Part shown: positions 1-8,194 of the stretch, in pieces | How positions within the stretch are numbered: the first letter of the stretch is position 1 | How the letters are laid out: each line of letters opens with the position of its first letter | Assembly: GCF_016834655.1 (NCBI RefSeq) | Contig: NZ_JAENHP010000011.1 | Location: 1-64,000 of the forward strand | Source: Paractinoplanes ovalisporus | Lineage (GTDB): Bacteria; Actinomycetota; Actinomycetes; Mycobacteriales; Micromonosporaceae | Direction of reading: 5' to 3' | DNA: 64,000 nucleotides | Notes under the pieces: generated by a model | Databases searched by the model: none | Seen by the model: the letters and a program-made list of their open reading frames with translations, nothing else | Told to the model about the DNA's origin: nothing | Position numbers and translations under genes: made by a program

Positions 1-76
1 AACTCGGCCGCACCTCGGCGACCATCCGCACCGCTCGCTCACGAAGTTCCGCGGGGTACGGCGAAGGGCGTGACAT
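1..76 (-). CDS. IS3-like transposase OrfA, N-terminal fragment
   Basis: Only the first 25 codons are present, read on the minus strand from an ATG at 76. The peptide begins MSRPSPYPAELRERAVRMVA, the typical opening of the helix-turn-helix OrfA of IS3-family elements, which binds the terminal repeats as part of the OrfAB transposase. A GGAGGA ribosome site lies 8-9 bases upstream of the ATG. The gene runs off the window, so integrity and subgroup cannot be judged. Confidence 0.65.
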   Translation of the reverse strand, partial: MSRPSPYPAELRERAVRMVAEVRPS

Positions 77-126
77 GAACTCGATCCTCCAAGAGATCGG
101 GCCGATATCAAACCCGGGGCGGTTCA
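1..126 (-). mobile_element. IS3-family insertion sequence, 5' end only
   Basis: The minus strand carries the start of an IS3-type OrfA. Its left end is bounded at about 107-126 by a terminal repeat that reads TGAACCGCCCCGGGTTTGAT on the minus strand, an end type I recall from actinobacterial IS3 elements. The rest of the element lies beyond the window start. Assignment rests on the short protein match plus the plausible TIR; target duplication cannot be checked. Confidence 0.6.
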
Positions 127-173
127 ACCCCGCCCACTCACGAAACGCCTTCCAACCTTGGCAACCGGGCCGA

Positions 174-587
174 TCAGGCGGGCGGCGGAGGCGGCGGGTC
201 GGACGGGGGCGGCGGCGCGGAGGGCGGCGGGTAGCCACCCTGCGGCGGGTAGCCACCCTGCTGTGGGTAACCGCCCTGCGGCGGGTAGCCACCCTGCTGT
301 GGATCGCCGCCCTGAGGCGGGTATCCGCCCTGTGGTGGGTGATAACCCTGCGGCGGGTACTGACCGGGCGGCGGCGGTGGGTATTGACCGGGCGGCGGAT
401 AGGGCCCCGGACCGAAGTTCTTGGATGCGGAACGGCGACGGGACGAACGCACCAGCAGGACGATCGCCGCCGCGATGCCGCCGACGACGATCAGGCAGCA
501 GAGGATCCTTCCGACCGCATAGCCGAGGCTGTACGAGGTGTCGCTGCTGGTCGACTCCGCCGCCACGATGGCGGCCTGCCTCATCAT
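174..587 (-). CDS. Small membrane protein with Pro/Gln/Gly/Tyr-rich repeat tail
   Basis: Start chosen at the ATG at 587 because AAGGAG lies 8 bases upstream; an in-frame ATG at 647 lacks a comparable site. The 137-aa protein has a short N-terminus, one hydrophobic segment at about residues 26-46 (CLIVVGGIAAAIVLLV region), a basic stop-transfer RRSRRR-like stretch, then a cytoplasmic tail of PPQGGYP-type repeats (about six GGYP/GGDP units) ending in a polyproline run. Such tails are common in actinobacterial membrane proteins and are low-complexity; I infer no enzymatic function. The repeat is also visible at DNA level as GGGTAGCCACCCTG units between about 227 and 330, so copy number may vary between strains. 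It may anchor or scaffold other proteins, but that is speculation. Confidence 0.7.
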   Translation of the reverse strand: MMRQAAIVAAESTSSDTSYSLGYAVGRILCCLIVVGGIAAAIVLLVRSSRRRSASKNFGPGPYPPPGQYPPPPPGQYPPQGYHPPQGGYPPQGGDPQQGGYPPQGGYPQQGGYPPQGGYPPPSAPPPPSDPPPPPPA

Positions 588-790
588 CGCTGCAACTCCT
601 TGGCTCTGGCCCCTGGGGAGTCCTGAGATCCCGCCCTTGAGAGGCAAACCCTACCGAGCCCCATCAACCCCCGGCCGGAGCGCTCGTCGCCCCGGCCCAG
701 TCGACGCCGGCTTGACCGACCTGAAGTCCGCATGACGATGACCGATCGGTAGCCGTTGACAATCGTCAATGCATATTGGACGGTCGGGGC
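588..790. promoter_or_regulatory. Divergent intergenic region with TTGAC-N4-GTCAA inverted repeat
   Basis: The region separates the minus-strand repeat-tail protein from the plus-strand CBM2 protein. A perfect 5-bp inverted repeat, TTGAC AATC GTCAA, lies at 756-769, about 20 bases before the CBM2 start codon. It could be an operator or part of a promoter (TTGACA at 756-761 resembles a -35), but no well-spaced -10 is visible. Nothing else recognisable is seen. Confidence 0.35.
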
Positions 791-1960
791 ATGGGGACCC
801 GCATTCGTTCATTTACTGTGGTGACGTTGGGCGCAATGGCGCTTTTGGCCGGAATCGGTGGCGCGGCGATGGCCGGACCGGCGCCGACCGCCACGCCGAC
901 CAGCACGTCGGGGCCGAGCCCGGTCCCCACCACGGCGCCGCCGCCGACTTCCGCCCCGACGACCCCGGCACCACCGACTCCCACTTCGACCACGGCCCCG
1001 ACCACGCCGGCGCCGCCGACCCCCACTCCGACCGGGCAGCCGCCCAGCACGCCGGCCGATCTGCGGGTCACGGCCATTACGCCGGTCTCCATCACGCTTT
1101 CCTGGACGGCGTCGAATCCGGGCACGAACCCGATCTCGGGTTACACCGTCAATTACACCCAGGCATTCAATGACATCTACTGGTCGCAATCGGTCGGCAA
1201 CGTCACAACGGTCACCCTTACCTCGAATATTCGCGCCACTACGCAATACCGCCTGTCGGTCTCGGCCCGCGACACCGAGAACCGGCCGTCCCCCGTCTCG
1301 GAGGGCGTCACGGTGATCACGCCGGCGTCGGCCACGGGTGACACGACCCCGCCGTCCACACCCGGCAACCTGCGCATCACGGCCATGACCGCGGACGGTC
1401 CCGCGCTGGCCTGGGACGCGGCCACCGACGACACCGGCGTGACCGGCTACAACATCTACTTCTTCGACGGCTGGTTCACCTCGACGCTGGTCGGCACGAC
1501 CACCAGCACGTCGATCGTCGCGCCGCTGCTGAACAGCGGGCTGGGCCTGCGGTCGTACTACGTACGCGCCAAGGACGCGGCCGGCAACCTCTCCATCGCG
1601 TCCAACCAGGTCAGCCCGCCACCGGTCACCACACCACCGCCGGCCCGCACGTGCCGCGTCACCTACCGCACCACCTCCGAGTGGACCGGTGGTTTCGTGG
1701 CCGAGGTGACGATCACCAACACGGGCACCACACCGGTCAACGGCTGGTCCCTGGCCTTCACCATGCCCGGCAACCAGCGTGTCGCCACGTCGTGGAACGC
1801 CGCGTTCACCCAGACCGGCGCCGCGGTCACACTGACCGACGCCCACTGGAACGCCCGGATCCCCGCCGGCGCCTCCGTCACGGCCGGCTTGCTGGGCCGC
1901 TGGACCACAAGCAACGCCGCCCCCACGTCGTTCACCCTGAACAACGCCCCCTGCGACTGA
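791..1960 (+). CDS. Secreted protein with two fibronectin type III domains and a C-terminal CBM2
   Basis: The 389-aa protein starts best at ATG 791 (a TTG lies at 776), giving an MGTRIRSF signal peptide with a hydrophobic core and a probable cleavage after AMA-GPA. A Pro/Thr-rich linker follows (about 30-85), then two FnIII modules (about 92-180 and 190-285) and a family 2 carbohydrate-binding module (about 290-389). The CBM2 shows the W-GF start, NGW, WN and closing N-APC features, with two Cys near its ends. CBM2 binds cellulose, chitin or xylan. In this family such tails usually accompany a glycoside hydrolase or LPMO; here no catalytic domain is present. It is therefore probably an exported polysaccharide-binding or adhesion protein rather than an enzyme. 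Confidence 0.85.
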   Translation: MGTRIRSFTVVTLGAMALLAGIGGAAMAGPAPTATPTSTSGPSPVPTTAPPPTSAPTTPAPPTPTSTTAPTTPAPPTPTPTGQPPSTPADLRVTAITPVSITLSWTASNPGTNPISGYTVNYTQAFNDIYWSQSVGNVTTVTLTSNIRATTQYRLSVSARDTENRPSPVSEGVTVITPASATGDTTPPSTPGNLRITAMTADGPALAWDAATDDTGVTGYNIYFFDGWFTSTLVGTTTSTSIVAPLLNSGLGLRSYYVRAKDAAGNLSIASNQVSPPPVTTPPPARTCRVTYRTTSEWTGGFVAEVTITNTGTTPVNGWSLAFTMPGNQRVATSWNAAFTQTGAAVTLTDAHWNARIPAGASVTAGLLGRWTTSNAAPTSFTLNNAPCD

Positions 1961-1975
1961 CGACCTCGGACGGGC

Positions 1976-3343
1976 TCAGACGAGCGCGGCCTTGAGCGCC
2001 TCCTTGTCGGGCTTGCCGCTGGGAGCCACCGGGACCCGTTCGATCAGCGTCACCGTGGCCGGGGCCGCGTTGTCCCCAAGCGCCGAGGCCACTTGGCGGG
2101 TCAGGGCGAGCGGATCCGGCGTGGCATCCACAGCCGGCACGACAAAGGCGTGGACGGCTTCGCCGGTCGTGTCGTCGGGGCGGCCCACCACGTAGGCCTC
2201 GGCCACGGCGGGGTCGGCGGCGAGGACCCGTTCGACCGCGCCCGCGTACACGATCTCGGCCTGCACGATGATCACGTCGCGGGCGCGGCCGGTCAGGCGG
2301 AGCAGGCCGTCGTCGCCCACCGCGCCGAGGTCGCGGGTCCGCACCCAGCCGTCGACGAAGACCGCGGCCGTCTCGGCGGGGTCGTTCCAGTAGTGGGACG
2401 CCTGCGCGGGCGTACGCACATAGATCTCGCCGTCGCGGACCTGCACCTCCACCGGCGGCCGTCCGACCGAGTCGAGCGCCCCGGGCGTCATCTCGGGCGG
2501 CGTCAGCATGGCGATCATGCCGGTCTCGGTCTGCCCGTACCCGTGGAACACAACCGGCCCGAGAACGTCGATGGCTTCGGCGAGCCGGCCCGGCGGCAGT
2601 GGCGATCCCGAGACCATCAGGGCACGGAGGCTGCTCAGGTCGGCGGGCCGTCCACGCTGGTCACGCACCAGTTGATTGAGCTTGCCGACGGTGATGACGC
2701 TGGCCGTGGCCCGGTGCCGCACGATCGCGTCGGGAAAGCCAGGCGGCCGCGCCACCACCAGCGTCCCGCCCGCGGCCAGCGTGAGCACCCCGTACTCGAG
2801 CATCACCTGACTGCTCAGCGACCCGAACACGAGATAGCGCTGCAGCCGTTCGGCCAGCCGGCGAACGGCCTGGGGCCACCGATCCGGATGCGCGGCCCAC
2901 GCGGCCGTCATCGACCCGTACGTCTGGCAACACCCCTTGGGCACACCGGTGCTGCCACTTGTCCACAGCACCCGGGCGATGTCCCCCGGTCGCCCCGCCA
3001 CCTCCTGTGGACGCCCGGGCGTGTCCATCCACCCGGTGACGCGCTCCCCGTCAACCACCAGGTCGCTGCTGTCCACAGGCACTTTCTGATCCCGTACGCC
3101 GGAGACCCGCGCCCCCACCACGAACGCGCCCATGACAGCGGCAAACGCTTCCGCGTCCACCCCGACCCGCAACGCCACGCCGTCCCCCGGCCCGACCCCG
3201 CTGTCCCGCAGCCCTCCGGCCACCCGCCAGATCATCGACAGCATCTCGTCCCCCGAGACGTGCCGCTCCTCGTCCTCGAACACGGTCCGCCCACCGGCCG
3301 CCGCCAGCAGATCCAGCACCCCGCGGGGCCACACCTCGCTCAC
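1976..3343 (-). CDS. ANL-superfamily acyl-CoA/AMP ligase
   Basis: A 455-aa adenylate-forming enzyme. The start is put at GTG 3343, preceded by a GAGGGGG ribosome site; the upstream frame is repeat DNA. Visible family signatures are the P-loop-like LWTSGSTGVPKG, GYGQTE in the A5 region, the TRDLG...GR-RD hinge region and the terminal PSGKPDKEAL motif with the catalytic Lys. It should activate a carboxylic acid as acyl-AMP and then CoA thioester or another acceptor; no carrier domain is attached. It lies downstream of a FOXRED2-like flavoprotein on the minus strand and diverges from a TAL-like MIO enzyme. An aryl acid such as p-coumarate is thus a reasonable inferred substrate, not shown by sequence. 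The C-terminal domain looks complete; the N-terminal lobe is short for this family. Confidence 0.82.
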   Translation of the reverse strand: MSEVWPRGVLDLLAAAGGRTVFEDEERHVSGDEMLSMIWRVAGGLRDSGVGPGDGVALRVGVDAEAFAAVMGAFVVGARVSGVRDQKVPVDSSDLVVDGERVTGWMDTPGRPQEVAGRPGDIARVLWTSGSTGVPKGCCQTYGSMTAAWAAHPDRWPQAVRRLAERLQRYLVFGSLSSQVMLEYGVLTLAAGGTLVVARPPGFPDAIVRHRATASVITVGKLNQLVRDQRGRPADLSSLRALMVSGSPLPPGRLAEAIDVLGPVVFHGYGQTETGMIAMLTPPEMTPGALDSVGRPPVEVQVRDGEIYVRTPAQASHYWNDPAETAAVFVDGWVRTRDLGAVGDDGLLRLTGRARDVIIVQAEIVYAGAVERVLAADPAVAEAYVVGRPDDTTGEAVHAFVVPAVDATPDPLALTRQVASALGDNAAPATVTLIERVPVAPSGKPDKEALKAALV

Positions 3344-3408
3344 CCCGTCCCCCTCATCCCCATCAGGCCCGCCCGTCCACATGCCGAACCCCGCACCGCC
3401 GCGCCAAA

Positions 3409-3526
3409 CCAAGCTGTCCCCACAATCGAGCCGACCACCGCCGCACAACACGCTGTCGCATCCACAACGCCGAGCTGGCCACACAAGCGAGCCGCCGCCG
3501 TCCGACACGCCGCTGCGTCCACAACG
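3409..3526. repeat. Two imperfect tandem copies of a ~60-bp unit upstream of the ligase gene
   Basis: Copy A spans 3409-3469 and copy B 3470-3526. On the minus strand both share the order CGTTGTGGA ... GCGTGT ... GGCTCG ... TTGTG ... CAGCT, with scattered substitutions and small indels. The block fills the 200-bp gap between the two minus-strand genes. It may be a decayed regulatory duplication or low-complexity expansion; no ORF with family features uses it. Confidence 0.6.
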
Positions 3527-3544
3527 GTGGGCGTTGTCAGGGCG

Positions 3545-5092
3545 CTACGACGGGGAGTCGGCCAGGACGCCCTTGATGAAGACCTCCAGCGGCTCGACGT
3601 GCACGCCGGGAAAGTTCCAGTGGTTCTCCAGGTTCTCGGCCAGGTGGTGAGTCGCCACGACCTCGCCCGCGCGGTAGGCCCGCACCACGGGGTGCAGGTA
3701 GCTGGCGTCGTGCGCGGCCGCGGCGTCGTTCTCGGCGATCCGCGGCACGGTGATGTCGAACGGGTCCACCTGGTCGTGGTCGGGGCCGTATTCGAGTGTC
3801 ACCACAAAGGCCGTGTCGTACGGGCCCAGTTCACCGGACCGGAAGTAGGCGACCGGCACCTCTTCCAGGTAGGACGCCACGCCGCCGCCCACGGTGACCA
3901 CGTCGCCGAGGACGGTGAACTGCTGCCACAACGCGGACGTGCGGTTGATGCGCGCGATCACGGCCGCGGTGATGGCCTCGGGCGTGTTGTCCACAGGGAC
4001 GGCCGGCCACGGTGAGGCGTGGTGGCGGGCACCGAGGATCCGGTGCAGGGCGCGGACCCCGTACCGGAAACCGTGGATGAACCCGCTGGTGGACTTCTTG
4101 AAGTCGCGCTGCTGGGTGAGGGTGCCGGCGAAGTAGAGGCCGGGCACGTTCACCGATTCGAAGGCCGGGGTCTGGGACGGGAAACGGTCGTTGATGACCA
4201 GCGTCGGCCGGGCGGATCCGGCGAACGGCGTGGCGTCGAACGCGAAACCCGTGCACAGGATCACCCGGTCGTACTCGAGCACCCGGATCGCCTCGACCGT
4301 GCGGGCATAGCGGAACTCGACCCGGTATCCGCCGTCGTCCCGCTTCTCGATCCGCTCGATCGTGCCGTCCAGCACGGCGTTCTGCGACTTGAGCTGGTAC
4401 GTGTCGAGGAAGTTGTTGTTCACGGCGCGCAGGTGCCCGACGTAGTGGGTCTGCCACGCCAGCTTGATCGAGTGCGGTCCGGCCACGTGGATGACGGCCG
4501 CGGTCTCGATCAGCGCGTCGGCCGTCTCGAAGCCCGAGTTGCCCTTGCCCACGATGAGGACACGTTGATTGACGAAGTCACGTGGATCAACATTGACGGT
4601 GTCGTACCGTTCGGCCAGCTCGGCCCCGGGGATGGGCGGCACGTGCAGCCGCGACACGCCGGTGGCCACCACGACCCGCGCGGCCTCCCACGACCGGTCT
4701 CCCGCCGTGACGACGAACCCGTCGTCCGAGCGCGTCACCGAGTCGATGCGCGTGTCGTACGTGATGTTGAGGCCCCGGGCGAAATCCCCGAGGTAGCGGA
4801 CGAGGTCGTCGGCGTCCGGGAAGTAGCGCTCGCTGTAGTTCTTGAACAGCAGCGCCGGGTCGTCGGTGAGCAGCGAGTTCCAGTCCGCCCGCAGGTTGAA
4901 CTCCGGGTCCTCCGACCCCGTCCACACCTTGTTGATCGAGATCAGCGTGCGGTGCCGGGGATACGTCCGGAAGAACGTCCCGGGCCCCTCACCCGCCTCC
5001 AGAACCAGGTAGTCACGACCGTCGCGCTCCAGCAGGGCGGCGAGTTGAAGTCCGGCCGGCCCGGCCCCGATGATCAGGTACTCGTGCGTCAT
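3545..5092 (-). CDS. FOXRED2-like FAD-dependent oxidoreductase (copy 1)
   Basis: A 515-aa flavoprotein with a Rossmann FAD motif IGAGPAGLQ (8-16), an ATG motif near 143 and a second nucleotide-binding motif VGKGNSGFET (181-190). Sequence signatures YPRHRTLISINK, FNLRADWNSLL, THYVGHLRAVNN, DTYQLKS and GFIHGFRYGVRALHRIL match those I know from FOXRED2, a family of two-dinucleotide-domain flavoproteins related to flavin monooxygenases. The bacterial role is not established to my knowledge. A second copy (6662-8194) is strikingly similar and lies on the other side of the MIO gene, so the two may act on successive intermediates or form a heteromer. It starts at ATG 5092 and is first in the minus-strand transcript with the ligase. 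Reaction (N- or C-oxygenation, dehydrogenation) is unknown. Confidence 0.85.
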   Translation of the reverse strand: MTHEYLIIGAGPAGLQLAALLERDGRDYLVLEAGEGPGTFFRTYPRHRTLISINKVWTGSEDPEFNLRADWNSLLTDDPALLFKNYSERYFPDADDLVRYLGDFARGLNITYDTRIDSVTRSDDGFVVTAGDRSWEAARVVVATGVSRLHVPPIPGAELAERYDTVNVDPRDFVNQRVLIVGKGNSGFETADALIETAAVIHVAGPHSIKLAWQTHYVGHLRAVNNNFLDTYQLKSQNAVLDGTIERIEKRDDGGYRVEFRYARTVEAIRVLEYDRVILCTGFAFDATPFAGSARPTLVINDRFPSQTPAFESVNVPGLYFAGTLTQQRDFKKSTSGFIHGFRYGVRALHRILGARHHASPWPAVPVDNTPEAITAAVIARINRTSALWQQFTVLGDVVTVGGGVASYLEEVPVAYFRSGELGPYDTAFVVTLEYGPDHDQVDPFDITVPRIAENDAAAAHDASYLHPVVRAYRAGEVVATHHLAENLENHWNFPGVHVEPLEVFIKGVLADSPS

Positions 5093-5154
5093 GCGCCGGA
5101 ACCTAACGGGGCGATTTCAGAGGGTTCTGAGAATTCGGCCCTACCGTCCGGCCC
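5093..5154. promoter_or_regulatory. Short bidirectional promoter region of the tyrosine-type cluster
   Basis: Only 62 bases separate the two divergent start codons, so both arms of the cluster are presumably driven from here. The stretch is relatively AT-rich around GATTTCAGAGGGTTCTGAGAATTC, and contains TTCAGAGGGTTCTGAGAA, an approximate inverted repeat (TTCAGA/TCTGAA with one insertion). No clear -35/-10 pair could be assigned. Confidence 0.4.
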
Positions 5155-6651
5155 ATGACGATTCAGGTAGACCTGGGCGGTCCGCTCGGGACGGCCGACC
5201 TGCTGGCCGCGCGCGAACCCATCACCGTCAACACCGGCCCGGCCGTACGGGAGAGGATGGCGGCCGCCCGTTCATTCCTGAACAAGGCCCTCGGCGACGA
5301 CCGGGCCGTCTACGGCGCCACCACCGGTTTCGGCGCTCTGGTGGGTTATGCCGGCCGCCCCGACCAGCGGGACCAGGCCGACAACACGCTCGCGCATCTC
5401 GGCGCCGGTCAGGGGCCCGACCTGGACCCGGCCGTGGTGAGGGCGGCGCTTCTCGTAAGGGCGTGGTCGCTCGCCCAGGGTGCCTCGGGCGCGTCGCCGC
5501 ACGTGGTGGACGCGATGGCCGCCATGCTGGGCACCACGTTCACCCCGGCCGTGCCACGTTTCGGCTCGGTCGGCGCGAGCGGCGACCTGATCCCGCTCGG
5601 GGCGGCGGCCCAGGCGTTGCGCGGCCGGGGACACGCGTATGTGGACGGCGAGCGCCTGCCGGCGGCCGAAGCCCTCCGCCGTACGGGCCTGGAACCTCTG
5701 CCTCTGGATGGGCGGGACGCGCTCGCCCTGGTCAACGGCACCTCGCTGACGACGGCAGCGCTCGCCCTGGCCCTGCACAGCGTCCGCCGCTCGCACCGCT
5801 CGGCCCAGCTGCTGACGTGCCTGCTGGCCGACCAGCTCGGCTGCGATCCCCAGTTTCTCGACCCGCGCCTGATCGGGCGATTCCACCATGCCGGCGTGTC
5901 GTCGGTGGCCGCGACCATGCGCGCCGTGCTGAGCGGGTGTGTGCCGTCCGGTGAGCGGCCGCTGCAGGAGCCGTACAGCATCCGGTGTTCTCCTCAACTG
6001 CTGGGCGCGGCCGAGGACGCGCTGCGGTATGTGGACAACGTCGTCGAGGCGGATCTGGGCGGGGTCAGCGACAACCCGCTGTTCTTCCCGGTGGACGACG
6101 CGGTGGTGCACGGCGGCAACTTCTTCGGCCAGCCCGCGTCGTTCGGCGCGGACATGCTCGCGATCGTTCTCGCCCAGGTCGGCAACCTGGTCGAACGGCA
6201 GCTGGACCTGCTCGTCGACCCGCACCGCAACGGTGGCCTGCCGCCCATGCTCGCGGCCGGTCCGGGACAGCAGCACGGCCTGCAGGGTGTGCAATTGGCG
6301 ACGACGGCACTGGTCGCGGAGATCCGGCGGGACGCGACACCGGCCAGCATGCAGAGCCTGCCCACCAATCTCCACAACCAGGACGTCGTCCCCTTCGGCA
6401 CGATGGCGGCCCTGCGCGCCCTCGACCAGGCGCGGCTGCTGCGGCTGCTCTGTGGATCGCTCGCCCTCGGCCTGCGGCAGGCCGCGCATGTGGGCGCGCG
6501 AAGGCCGTTGTCCACAGGCGGCGCGACACTGCTCGAAGCGCTCGAGAAGGGTGTTGACCCGGTTGATCCGGACCGTCCACTCGAGCAAGAAATACACACG
6601 TGCGCACAGATCGCCGAAGATATTGAAATTTCTCTGATTTCCGGCTCGTAG
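5155..6651 (+). CDS. MIO-type aromatic amino acid ammonia-lyase or aminomutase (TAL-like)
   Basis: A 498-aa member of the HAL/PAL/TAL superfamily, which eliminates ammonia from, or moves the amino group of, aromatic amino acids using a self-formed MIO cofactor. Diagnostic features are VYGATTGFG (52-60, with the catalytic Tyr), the MIO triad Ala141-Ser142-Gly143 in GSVGASGDLIPLG, EPYSIRCSPQ, and NLHNQDVVPFGTMAA. At the selectivity loop the protein reads LAHLGAGQG; His81-Leu82 aligns by eye with the His-Leu pair of tyrosine ammonia-lyases, rather than Phe-Leu of PAL or Ser-His of HAL. Tyrosine is thus the inferred substrate. Lyase and beta-tyrosine-forming aminomutase activities cannot be separated from sequence alone. 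It is the first gene of the plus-strand operon and is surrounded by oxidoreductases, not by histidine-utilisation genes. Confidence 0.85.
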   Translation: MTIQVDLGGPLGTADLLAAREPITVNTGPAVRERMAAARSFLNKALGDDRAVYGATTGFGALVGYAGRPDQRDQADNTLAHLGAGQGPDLDPAVVRAALLVRAWSLAQGASGASPHVVDAMAAMLGTTFTPAVPRFGSVGASGDLIPLGAAAQALRGRGHAYVDGERLPAAEALRRTGLEPLPLDGRDALALVNGTSLTTAALALALHSVRRSHRSAQLLTCLLADQLGCDPQFLDPRLIGRFHHAGVSSVAATMRAVLSGCVPSGERPLQEPYSIRCSPQLLGAAEDALRYVDNVVEADLGGVSDNPLFFPVDDAVVHGGNFFGQPASFGADMLAIVLAQVGNLVERQLDLLVDPHRNGGLPPMLAAGPGQQHGLQGVQLATTALVAEIRRDATPASMQSLPTNLHNQDVVPFGTMAALRALDQARLLRLLCGSLALGLRQAAHVGARRPLSTGGATLLEALEKGVDPVDPDRPLEQEIHTCAQIAEDIEISLISGS

Positions 6652-6661
6652 CGTGCGCGCC

Positions 6662-8194
6662 GTGACGCTCGACTACCTGATCATCGGGGCCGGGCCGGCC
6701 GGTCTTCAGCTGGCGGCCCTGCTCGAAGACGGCGACCGACCCGACTACCTGGTGCTGGAGGAGGGCGACGGCCCGGGCGCGTTCTTCGCGACATACCCGC
6801 GGCACCGCACGCTCATCTCGATCAACAAACCGCGCACGGGCACCGACGACCCCGAGCTCAACCTGCGCATGGACTGGAACTCGCTGCTCTCCGACGACCC
6901 GGCGCTGCGGTTCACCGGCTACACCGGCCGGTACTTCCCGGACGCCGACGTCATGGTGCAGTACCTGGCCGACTTCGCGGCCAAGACCGGCGTCAACGTC
7001 CGCTACAACACGCGGGTGGACCGCATCGCGCGTGACGACGACGGTTTTGTGGTGACCGCCGGGGACGAGACGTTCCGCGCCCGGCGCGTCATCGTCGCCA
7101 CCGGCGTGTCCCGCCCGTACCGCCCCGACATCCCGGGCCTGGAGCTGGCCGAGGGGTACGACGAGATGCCGGTCGACCCCGAGGACTTCCTCGACCAGCG
7201 GGTGCTGATCATCGGCAAGGGGAACTCGGGGTTCGAGACGGCGGACAACCTCATCGAGACCACGTCGCTCATCCACGTGGCCGGGCCGCACTCGATCCGG
7301 CTCGCCTGGCGCACCCACTACGTCGGCCACCTGCGCGCCGTGAACAACAACTTCCTCGACACCTATCAGCTCAAGTCGGCCAACGCGATCCTCGACGGTG
7401 ACGTGCGCTCGATCGAGAAGGACGGCGACGAGTTCAAGGTGACGTTCGCGTTCGCGCGCGCCGACGAGGTGATCAAGGAGCTCCGGTACGACCGGGTGCT
7501 GGTGTGCACCGGGTTCGCGTTCGACCCGTCGCCCTTCGACGACAGCGCCCGCCCGTCGCTGGTCATCAACGACCGTTTCCCCGAGCAGACCTCGGCCTGG
7601 GAATCGGTCGACGTCCCCGGCCTGTACTTCGCGGGCACGCTCACCCAGCAGCGCGACTTCAAGAAATCCACAAGCGGGTTCATCCACGGGTTCCGCTACA
7701 GCGTGCGCGCCCTCCACCGGATCCTCGAGCAAAGGTACGGCGGGAAGCCGTGGCCGTCCGTGTCTGTGGACAACACGCCGGCGGGCATCACGGACGCGAT
7801 CGTGGCCCGGGTCAACCGCACCTCAGCCCTCTGGCAGCAGTTCGGCTTCCTGGGCGATGTCGTGACCGCCGGGGGCGAATACCTGGAGGAGGTGCCCGTC
7901 GCCTACTTCACCGAGGGTGGCGTGGGCACGGCGCCGGCCTTCGAGGTGACGCTCGAATACGGGCCCGACCACGACAAGGTCGACCCGTTCGACATCACGG
8001 TGAGCCGGATCGCCCAGGACACGCCGGGCCAGGCCCACGACGCGGCCTACCTGCATCCGGTCGTCCGCTTCCACTCCGGCGGGCAGGTCGTGGCCACGCA
8101 CCACATGGCCGAGAACCTGGAGAACCAGTGGAACCGCCCCGAGGCCCACGTCGCGCCGCTCACGGCCTTCGTCGCGCGCTGCCTGGCCTCGTGA
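6662..8194 (+). CDS. FOXRED2-like FAD-dependent oxidoreductase (copy 2)
   Basis: A 510-aa paralogue of the 3545-5092 product. Start taken at GTG 6662 so that the N-terminus (VTLDYLIIGAG) aligns with copy 1; an in-frame GTG at 6653 is possible, and neither has a strong ribosome site, suggesting coupling to the MIO gene that ends at 6651. It keeps IGAGPAGLQ, YPRHRTLISINK, LNLRMDWNSLL, IGKGNSGFET and GFIHGFRYSVRALHRIL, so both dinucleotide sites look intact. Residues differ from copy 1 mainly in the acidic stretches and the C-terminal ~130 residues. The last codon overlaps the GTG of the next gene (GTGA), implying translational coupling. Function unknown; probably oxidises the MIO product or a derivative. 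Confidence 0.85.
   Translation: MTLDYLIIGAGPAGLQLAALLEDGDRPDYLVLEEGDGPGAFFATYPRHRTLISINKPRTGTDDPELNLRMDWNSLLSDDPALRFTGYTGRYFPDADVMVQYLADFAAKTGVNVRYNTRVDRIARDDDGFVVTAGDETFRARRVIVATGVSRPYRPDIPGLELAEGYDEMPVDPEDFLDQRVLIIGKGNSGFETADNLIETTSLIHVAGPHSIRLAWRTHYVGHLRAVNNNFLDTYQLKSANAILDGDVRSIEKDGDEFKVTFAFARADEVIKELRYDRVLVCTGFAFDPSPFDDSARPSLVINDRFPEQTSAWESVDVPGLYFAGTLTQQRDFKKSTSGFIHGFRYSVRALHRILEQRYGGKPWPSVSVDNTPAGITDAIVARVNRTSALWQQFGFLGDVVTAGGEYLEEVPVAYFTEGGVGTAPAFEVTLEYGPDHDKVDPFDITVSRIAQDTPGQAHDAAYLHPVVRFHSGGQVVATHHMAENLENQWNRPEAHVAPLTAFVARCLAS

Noticed and set aside
5155..6651. Histidine ammonia-lyase of histidine utilisation
   Set aside because: No hutU, hutI or hutG-like genes are nearby and the selectivity residues are His-Leu, not Ser-His.
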